From: Kappaphycus alvarezii
Lineage: Eukaryota; Rhodophyta; Florideophyceae; Gigartinales; Solieriaceae
DNA length: 64,000 nucleotides
Assembly (NCBI GenBank): GCA_002205965.3
Contig: NADL03000492.1
Span: 1,860,001-1,924,000 of the forward strand
Reading direction: 5' to 3'
Below, one piece after another: positions 56,916 to 64,000 of the stretch. The position numbers and the translations under genes are program-made. Below the pieces are notes generated by a model. That model had not been told where the DNA came from. It did not search any database and worked only from the letters and a program-made list of their open reading frames with translations. Numbering within the stretch: position 1 is the stretch's first letter; the number at the start of each line of letters is the position of its first letter.

Positions 56916-57124
56916 TGGTGCGATTTGATTAGGGGCAGCGAATTAGAGATTGGGTTCCTGTTGTAGGGAAGTTTCAGCTTTGAGAATGCCGGTTTGCTCT
57001 CGACCGTGAAGATGTCTGCTGTGATAAGATCGATCGTGGTGACGTTTGCAAGGTAGTCGATGCTATTTATATGGGAAAGTAGGAACTCAGAGAAGACGCT
57101 AACGCTCACGGTGGAGAGATACAT
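56912..57124 (-). CDS. Possible upstream 70-aa frame overlapping the gene start
   Basis: An open frame MYLSTVSVSVFSEFLLSHIN to NSLPLIKSHQ ends in TGA that overlaps the next gene's ATG (ATGA). It would be a leader peptide only if transcription starts above 57124; the TATA box at 57064-57072 lies inside it, which argues against translation. Its text is protein-like (YLANVTTIDLITADIFTVES), so it may also be a decayed exon. Confidence 0.25.
   Translation of the reverse strand: MYLSTVSVSVFSEFLLSHINSIDYLANVTTIDLITADIFTVESKPAFSKLKLPYNRNPISNSLPLIKSHQ
57064..57072 (-). promoter_or_regulatory. TATA box of the secreted-protein gene
   Basis: Minus-strand CATATAAATAG lies about 150 bp upstream of the ATG at 56915. 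A start site about 30 bp further on would leave an approximately 120-base leader. A CCAAT-like CACCAATG occurs only at the start codon. Confidence 0.45.
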
Positions 57125-57870
57125 ATTTTGAGCACAGATTGACTCCAGACTGTCTTGGTTGGGTTAATCTGTATTCTCTGTTACAGAGTGTGATCTCAAG
57201 AACATGGGGTTGGCGGGAAGAAATATTGAAATTTGTTGAAACAACAGGGTGACGGAGTTACTGAAACTACGTACGGTATGGGACACGGGTGGCACAAAGT
57301 AGTTTGTGATCGCAATGAATCCTGTGGGATACCATGGAATCGTATCTTATCGCAAGGCTACAAGAGGCGTTGAATGGTATATTGTACTGTACAGTACATG
57401 CCATACATTTCTGCATTATGCCGTTATTTGCGCTACTGTACAGTATACGAAAGTATTATCATACACTGTACAGTTAGTCCATTATAGCGTAACATTGTAC
57501 TAGCAAACCGTTGCATGGAGCAGCCGTCCAAGTCTCTAGATTTTCTCAGTGCACTGATTGTACCAAAAGCTACAAACGAAGTCGGTTCCCGCGAGTGAAA
57601 CCAAAAGTGAAGAGCAATTACAGTATGATAGGCCAAGGTTAAGAATTTTGCGGTGCTGATGATCATCATCAAAAAAAATCGTTACGCAAATTGTCGGGTT
57701 TCAAATTGGCTGCATAACCTGTGTTTCTTGCAGAGGCGGCCAAGATTTCTTCCGGCTGCGATACCCTACTTGAGTGACAGATGTCTGTACTGTACTGCAC
57801 AGTGTGCACTGTGCATGTGTATATGTAATACTGTATGGTACACTGCTCAGCGCAGCATGCAAAAAGGGGT
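57125..57870. other. Intergenic with CTGTACAG palindromes
   Basis: GTACTGTACAGTAC at about 57384, CTACTGTACAGTATAC at about 57434 and ACTGTACAGT at about 57465; no gene recognised. Confidence 0.4.
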
Positions 57871-57874
57871 TTGA

Positions 57875-58200
57875 ATGGGTTTGGTCAAATGCGAGTGGTG
57901 GCCAGGTTGGGAATCCTGTGAATTTGCATTCAATTCACGCGGCAGGATTTACCATGCAAAAAATGGATACCGCCGAAAAAGTACGCGAAAGTCCCGTGAA
58001 CAAGCAGGCGACGTTGGGAGTAGCCATCAAGGCGGCTTCTTGTCGGAGGGGAATGGCCCTCACCCTGGAGTATTGGTCCAAGGCTCGGCAGGCGGCCGAT
58101 TGTGCCACCCTTGAGCAGTTTACCACCATTATCCTTTAGCGACACGCCGCGTTGATGGTCACCGCCAACGCCTTTAAATTCAAGTGCGCCAAAAACCCTA
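57875..58200 (-). mobile_element. Divergent LINE C-terminal fragment
   Basis: Minus text SAACRALDQYSRVRAIPLRQ, EAALMATPNVACLFTGLSRT matches ALETYGKVRGVLMQRHAAVA, VMSNAACLMAGL at 51.6 kb. The LGGWHP part is missing. The left end AAAAAGGGGTTTGAATGGGT may be its diverged tail. Confidence 0.5.
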
Positions 58201-58735
58201 TGAATTTGGCTGTACCCTTCGAAGGGTAAGTGCCTGCCACACCCGCTGTCGGTAAGATTCAGGTGCCCCTTTGGGCTCTTGCAATCATTCGTATACTTTT
58301 CATTGGAGGATGCTAATACAACTGCATGTTCTCATGACTCGACCTATTGATAGACTAGTCCAGCAGTGAAGTACAGTGCAACGACGTGTGAAAGTTTGAC
58401 CTCTCGAGGTTGAGATCGCATTATGATGGATATTCTGCCCTCCAAACTCACTATTGAGATAATTCAGCCAAACTCTCTCCTATTCAGACTCCAATACGTA
58501 CAACTGCCCCCCACCGCCTCAGGAAATAGCCGTGCTAAATCGTTATTCAGTAGAAAACCCCAAATTCCCCTTCTATCTCATTTCTAGCCTCAACTCGGCA
58601 CTGGGGAAACTCGAGGTCATTTGGGTTTGCTTGAATGGGTTGGTTGGTATACTTAATTTTCCTGCGAAGAGCAATAGCAGACTAGGATTACTGTAAGCAG
58701 GGTAACCACTTACTGTACATACCCTAAGAACGGAA
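58201..58735. other. Intergenic, nothing recognised
   Basis: No gene, RNA or repeat supported. Confidence 0.4.
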
Positions 58736-58739
58736 GTTC

Positions 58740-59450
58740 TCTGGAATATACACAATTTCAAGTTGGGGTCTTAAGTGTCGCTCAAAACTCAAACTCAAAA
58801 CTTCTTCCAGCAAACAACTGGCGTTATTCTGGAGGAGTCTCGCCGCGTGACGAGCGAACAATGTTTGCTGCGCATCAGCAATCGGAGCGGCTGCCCGCGC
58901 GGCAATTCCAGTCGCAATCCGGTTGGCGAAGTCCAGAGCGGTGGGGTGCCAGCCCCCCAACGTGGAGAGTGGAAGGGCACTGAAGCGATGCCCAGGACCC
59001 TTGAACTTATTAACTCGGCAAAGAAAGTGTCCTTGCCAAGGCGAGCATGGTTAAGGGGCTTGAGAGGTCATCGCCCCAGGGAGGGGAGGCGGGCGGGGGT
59101 CGAGGGATGGATGACGGTTACGTCATGATAGTCCATGCCCCCGTTCTCTCCAAGCGCCTTGATGTCCGGGCGAACTGCATGGCCGGGTTGTGGGGGCTCG
59201 AGGACAGGGTGTCGGGCGGCTTTGGAGAGGTCTGCGACAAACAACCGTGTTTACCAGTCGTACCGCCACCCACGGGCGGATCCATAGCCGCAGCACAGCG
59301 CGTGGTCACCGTACTGATCCATGAGTGCCGTACATCTGAAACAAAGAGGGATGCAGCCGGGGCGCTGCTCAAGGAACAGTAGATGCGATGGTAAAGGGTT
59401 TCAGAAAGTTGGGGGCAAAGGGTGTTTGGAGTGTACCTGGATTCCCACAA
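58740..59450 (-). mobile_element. Longest LINE piece: Cys motif to C-terminus
   Basis: From the 5' side (right): LCPQLSETLYHRIYCSLSSA (about 59.4 kb), CIPLCFRCTALMDQYGDHAL and CC (about 59.27-59.34 kb), the classic C..C....D..GDHAL.C stretch after a LINE reverse transcriptase, then GGMDYHDVTVIHPSTPARL (about 59.1 kb), HARLGKDTFFAELISSRVLG (about 59.03 kb) and GGWHPTALDFANRIATGIAA to QNNASCLLEEVL (58.95-58.8 kb). At least three frame changes. The right end of the GGWHP-to-tail block falls at the same base (GAGAGTGGA) as the similarity to 53.6-53.86 kb, which may mark a duplicated shared unit. Confidence 0.7.
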
Positions 59451-60019
59451 GAATCCAGATGAGCCACCCCATTTATAGACAGTACGGTAGCTCTACTCTA
59501 GAAATTATATACTTTGTTAGCTCAGTAGAACTTACTAGAAAGTAGAGGTGGAACTATAAAATTGTACTATCTAGAATATAACTACGTAAATAAAACGATG
59601 ACGTGGGGCTCCACGTCAAATAAAAACATTGAAGGAAAATCAAATTTCTAAAATCATTCAAGACGGTACAGTTTCTCTGTTACACCACTGTATAATAGGG
59701 AACTGGAATAGCGACAGCGAGCAAGTCTCTATTACACAGTGGTCTAACAGAGACATTGTTACAACATCCCCCGTTGTGGCAATTTGAAGCTGGAGGAAAC
59801 AGTGATACCCGGCAATAGAACTGCAACCACATCTTATAAGTGCAGTCCGAGATGTAGTTGCCCAGGCCTGGAGCCGGTTGAAATGAGAGCCAGTCGGAAA
59901 CTTGAGGTTGATTCGCTGTTATTGCAAAGTAAGTAAGGTGGCACTTGAGACAAAGTACATAGATAGGGGGTTGGTTATTCCTCCCCAAAATCTATTCGGC
60001 ACACAATATTTACAGCAAA
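59451..60019. other. Intergenic, nothing recognised
   Basis: No coding family or RNA is supported in this AT-rich stretch. Confidence 0.4.
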
Positions 60020-60215
60020 AGTGCAACGGGAAATTTGTGGTGTTTTTAATCCATGAAAAATATGGTCAGCTGTTCCCTGAGGGATGTCGTGATGTGGGTA
60101 AAGGCTTACAACGTAAAGGATTGGTGGGAAGCCGTCGAAAAGCTACAAAAACTAGCTTGAGGCCGGCCAACAGGCACGCCGCATTGGACATCGCTGCCGC
60201 TGCGCGGGACAATGA
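60020..60215 (-). mobile_element. LINE 3' end of about 195 bp
   Basis: Starts GGGAAATTTGTGGTGTTTTT, includes CATGAAAAATATGGTCAGCT and GAGGGATGTCGTGATGTGGG, and ends in GCCGCATTGGACATCGCTGC, which encodes the AAMSNAA-type end of the ORF on the minus strand. It links the short tails at 38.2, 54.1 and 55.1 kb to the same LINE ORF as 51.4 kb. No 11-bp repeat was found around it. Confidence 0.65.
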
Positions 60216-61800
60216 TTATTTTCGTATTTTTTTGCGCGCTTTCCTTAGATTCTGTGTGTTTTGTATCTTGTGACTCACAACGTTTCCATCTTTCATGTGT
60301 TTCACAATTTGAATGATACCTTACTGCACTCAACACCTGGGGTTATGGTGTTTATGTTACCATAACATAAGTCTAAGAATTTAAATATTGCGTATCGGCC
60401 TCTGGTAGACCAGATTTGCGCCTCAGCGATATGTACACTGCGACACTTCGGAGGGCTGAAAACCGGGTGATGTTAGGAGGTGGTCATTGTGGAACGAATT
60501 AGTTTTTTAAAACTGTAGACGCGAAAATGTGGGCAACTCGAGAGATGGATCGAACATGTTATTTCTAAAAATACCTCGGAAAAGAGCCTTCGCTGGTTAT
60601 GAACACCAGTCGGGATGCTACTATCCTGGAATCCAGCGGAAAAACTCGTAAGGGCACTGTACAGCCCATACACAGCGATTCAAAATTCCGGGGTGCAGCA
60701 TTTTTGGCGGTGGCTGGCGAGGTTTCGTCAGCTTACAGTATATGCTTAGTGTACAGTGTACAGAAAAGTACTATACACAAGACTGTACAGTAAGTAAATC
60801 TTTACGAGCTGTACATTTAGGTGTGTGGTACAGAAGCGTGAGGAGCGTTTTCAGAAATTAACCCAAGTGCAGATTATATGCGATATTTCGAATTTAATGC
60901 CCCTTAAAATACAAGGAAAAATTATATCCGAAAAATTGCATATAACAATTTGAGCCAATGAACTGGGCGGTCTTGGAATTCGATAATTCGCGTACAGTCA
61001 AATAGCCAACCACAGCCGAACAAGTGGACATCTTATAGGTGGGTAACATATGCCACGATTTTCCCGCTGTCAGCCGACACATAGTGATCCAAGTTAGCCC
61101 AACAAGATCTTCTGATTGATAACCGCCACTACGGTAGAAATTCAATGATTTCTACCGCTTCATCCATGCAGTCTTGGAGAGGTGCAAGAGAGTGACGGAA
61201 GTGATGCGGAGATCATCTTCTCTCTATCCATTCCTTAGATACCTCATAAAGGGCAGACAACCCTTTTTTCTCACAATAGAATCAACTATTCGACGATCAG
61301 AATGTTCTCGAAAGCGATGAAGTTATCACCTCTGTGGAAGAGCTAAACGCAGAGACAGGGCATACCTCTGACACAAGACGATTCGATCCCTGGCTATACC
61401 ATTGCGCAGATAAAGATATATGAATGGACTTTGATCATGACTATATATCATATATATATCAATGACACAGCTTGACAACATTGTAAAATCTTATAAATGC
61501 GCAGAATTTTGCAAAACGGTGAAGAATCTTTCGGCGTCTTCCGCAGCAGTTGAGCTCAATAGAATGTGACCGCCCTTGATTATACATTTTCTGGACAGGC
61601 AGCGTACATCTGCTCAGCGAAATACCTTATGATGTCCCCGGTAGCGAAAAGTGCGATTGGAAGCCCGCCGCATTAACTTGGAACTCTATCAAGTGCGCCG
61701 AGTGCATCTGAGCTGGTAGGAAGGTCAAGATAGGCGCAATGTAATAGCATAAAGCGAGCCTTCGGACTCTCCCTTCGCCCCTCCTTCTTTTATTTCATCT
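60216..61800. other. Intergenic, palindromes, otherwise nothing recognised
   Basis: GCACTGTACAGCCC at about 60655, GTGTACAGTGTACAG at about 60747 and GACTGTACAGTAAG at about 60780. AT-dinucleotide run near 61445. No gene supported. Confidence 0.35.
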
Positions 61801-62428
61801 TTGAGCACTTTCCACACCTTATCCGTTCAAGTAAACAGTTTACCGTCGCTGTCGCCCTCTTTTCTCCTGCTCACCCACCTACACCCTCTCCAACAAAACC
61901 TCGAGTCAGCCTCTTCACCTTCCCCACCTCCCTCTCCTCCACTTCATAAATTCTCCTCTCTCTGCTCCCTGACCCTGCACCAACCGCCCGCCGTCCCCTT
62001 TCTCCCCCAATTCCCCCAATTCAACAACAAATACACCACACATATATTCTCACACTCACACCCCCCTCCTCCCTCCCCAACCCCCAAAAACTGTTACGCA
62101 TCCATGTCACCCCCACCAGCGGAGTCGAATTCTCCGTCTCTCCAACCACCTACAGCGATCCCTCCCTCAACGAAAACGTAGTCGCCGCTATCCGCACCGG
62201 CATCGTAACTTCCCCGAAAAACCCGTCCCCGATCCCCATCTCCCCTTTCCCACCCCTTTTCCTACCTCAGACCGTGATCTCGACCCCACCCGTGGCAGAC
62301 TCCCTCCCCCGTCGTCATCCAACCCATTCAAAAACTCTCCGTCCGTGAAATCGCCGCCCAGTTAGACGCAAGCGCACACCAGGAAGTTAATCGGGGAGTT
62401 CAAAATTTGGTGGACTGATCAAATCATG
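61801..62428 (+). pseudogene. Possible broken host gene, proline-rich
   Basis: C-rich plus-strand sequence. One frame gives a Pro/Ser-rich 126 aa; another gives LLRIHVTPTSGVEFSVSPTT, YSDPSLNENVVAAIRTGIV and, after one frame change at about 62310, VVIQPIQKLSVREIAAQLDA SAHQEVNRGVQNLVD before a stop. The latter reads like real protein, for example a folded domain start followed by a linker. No family recognised. It sits directly left of the Tc1 element. Confidence 0.3.
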
Positions 62429-62584
62429 GTTTGCGGCTACTATGGTTGATTGCCGCAAATAATCTCGGAAACCTTTCGGGAAGTGCTATGCCAGGTCAAA
62501 CACAGAATTAAAAATATCGAATATAACAGCAACCCCATCGAGTACGTATTCGAAATGTAGAACACAGCCTTATTAAATGCAATA

Positions 62585-64000
62585 CAGTGCGCATCATAAA
62601 TATGAAATCACCCGAAACTCGGGTCCCAGTAGTCGAAAACAAAAAATAGGTAATGCAAGAAAGACATTTTTGTGCTGAATCCAAATTAATTACTATATAT
62701 ATGCCCAAACAACTCCCTTTGACCTTGTTTATGGAAACGTGTTTTTGGCGCGTCAAAAGTATGGAATCGATTTTGGTTTTTTGGCGTGCATACCTCTATG
62801 CACAGACATTCCCGCCAAGACTATACCAACATTCTTTAGAGAGCTGGAGCAATCGGCTACTCGGCAATTTGGGGGTGGTAAGTCAAGACAGCCATGCTGA
62901 CCGGGAAGGCTCTAACGCTGGAAGAAAAAGGAGCAGTTACGTCTTTTTTTAGTCCCAAGTTGTCCCCTTGAGCAATCGAAAAGAAGATTGGGAGGTCACA
63001 AAGTGTTGTGAACAGCTATTTAAAAAATCATGATAAAGACGGGACTGCAAAAAGGCTAAAACGGCCTACCAAATGCTCAGCAACAACTAAACGGAAAATT
63101 CTTCGCGAGGCAAAAAAGACAGGGCATACTGTAAGCAGAATCAAAAGGGACCTGGATCTTACCGTTTCAAGCTCTACAATCCAGTCCAGAAACTTTCATT
63201 TACTGAGCCTAAAAAATATTTTTATCAGACTGAAAGCCAAAAAAATGCCCGAGTATAGTGAGCATCAGAGAAAGCTGCATGGGAGGTGGTAGATTGGAAA
63301 ACTGTGATATTTAGTGACGAAGAAAAATTTAACCTTGATGGGCCAGATGGTTGGGCGAGCTACTGGCATCATGCGGACAACTAAAAAAGAAATTTCTCGA
63401 AGTGCCAAGGAGGAGGTGGTGGGTGATGGTATGGGGTTGCTTTTCGTACTTCTGGTCTTGCGATCTCGTGTTTCTGGATAGATGTAAAGACTCTGCGAAG
63501 TACGTAAGGAATTTAAAAGACAATTTGCTCCCATGGGCGGCGATGACACACTGTGAATCCTGGATCTTTCAACAGGAAAATTGTCCCAATCATGTTCAAG
63601 GGCAACTGAAAAATGATTTGCGGAAAATGAGGTAACTGTACTGGACTGGCTGTCTCGAGCTCCACATCTGAACCTAAGAGAAAATCTTTTGGCAATTTTT
63701 TGAAGGGCATTTTATGAAGATTGAAGGCATTTTATATCAGTTCAAGAGTTGAAAGAGCGTATTGCTGATTTCTGGTCCAAAATAGCGGAAGAGACTTTAC
63801 AAAACCTGGTAAAGTCAATGGTGAGGCGATGCATTACCGTATTAAAAAGTGGTGGGGCGAAATTTTCTTATTCAATTTGGATAAACTGCGTTTGTTTCTG
63901 GAAAAACTGAAGTGATTCCATACTTTCGACGGGCCAAAAATAGTTTTTTATAAATAAGTTCAAAGAAAACTTTTGTGAAGAAATTTTATTCATAAATTTG
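62585..64000 (+). mobile_element. Tc1/mariner element with long inverted repeats, cut by window edge
   Basis: Left end is TA (62583-62584) followed by CAGTGCGCATCATAAATATG, the classic Tc1 start. The block 62690-62785 is an inverted copy of 63897-64000 (shared GTATGGAATC, TTTTTGG, CAAATT), so the right inverted repeat continues beyond the window and each repeat exceeds 200 bp. Confidence 0.8.
63008..63840 (+). pseudogene. Tc1-like transposase, broken
   Basis: Mobilises the element through TA target sites. The first frame (63008-63292, 94 aa) holds the helix-turn-helix part (TTKRKILREAKKTGHTVSRI, LDLTVSSSTIQ) and ends in TAG. One frame further on, DWKTVIFSDEEKFNLDGPDG (63299-63345) has the first catalytic Asp and ends in TAA after ADN. 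Then IFQQENCPNHVQG (about 63568-63605) has Glu where family members have Asp (QDN), and DWLSRAPHLNLREN (63643-63684) has the third acidic residue. Frame breaks near 63288 and 63380 and the D-to-E change point to an inactive copy. Confidence 0.75.

Noticed and set aside
1-64000. CRISPR array, rRNA genes, bacterial operons or riboswitches
   Set aside because: No regularly spaced repeats and no such genes were seen; the element mix is eukaryotic.

Overview
The window reads as eukaryotic, transposon-crowded, intergenic DNA with very few host genes. I see no bacterial operons, no rRNA and no CRISPR. The element mix is copia-type LTR relics of several lineages, LINEs, piggyBac, Tc1/mariner and a PIF/Harbinger-like DDE transposon, beside one intron-less secreted-protein gene. 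That would fit an intron-poor marine protist such as a red alga; an oomycete or chytrid is not excluded. This assignment is inference from family resemblance, not a database result.

Layout. 0-6 kb: a solo copia-type LTR interrupted by a ~1.6 kb unit that carries a gene for a strongly acidic 193-aa protein (754-1335, minus). Broken copies of the same unit lie at 4.63-5.96 kb and 13.76-15.19 kb, with a fragment at 11.7-11.96 kb. 6.6-11.6 kb: AT-rich DNA with an LTR and scattered copia relics. 16.66-22.22 kb: a young-looking but broken copia element with 554-bp LTRs, a 5-bp target duplication and a half-tRNA-type primer site. 25.5-29.4 kb: an old GC-rich copia relic. 30-32.6 kb: another copia relic on the plus strand. 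35.8-43.4 kb: many LINE pieces around a decayed piggyBac transposase (39.1-40.7 kb). 43.5-52.5 kb: an old copia element whose right LTR was split by a DDE transposon, which was itself split by a LINE insert. 52.5-61 kb: more LINE pieces, clusters of CTGTACAG-type palindromes, and the best host gene of the window, a secreted protein with a DUF2135/YfaP-like domain (55914-56915, minus). 62.6 kb to the end: a broken Tc1/mariner element with long inverted repeats that runs off the window.

Most interesting signal. One LINE family has left copies that share the same 3' end but are 5'-truncated to 368, 138, 103, 85, 54, about 49 and even 23 bp. Each of these seven is bounded by a direct repeat of 11 bp, four of them exact between the two sides of long-separated inserts and the others with 0-2 mismatches. 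The second candidate novelty is the multicopy acidic-protein unit, for which the window also holds what looks like the related empty target (6.65-6.83 kb).
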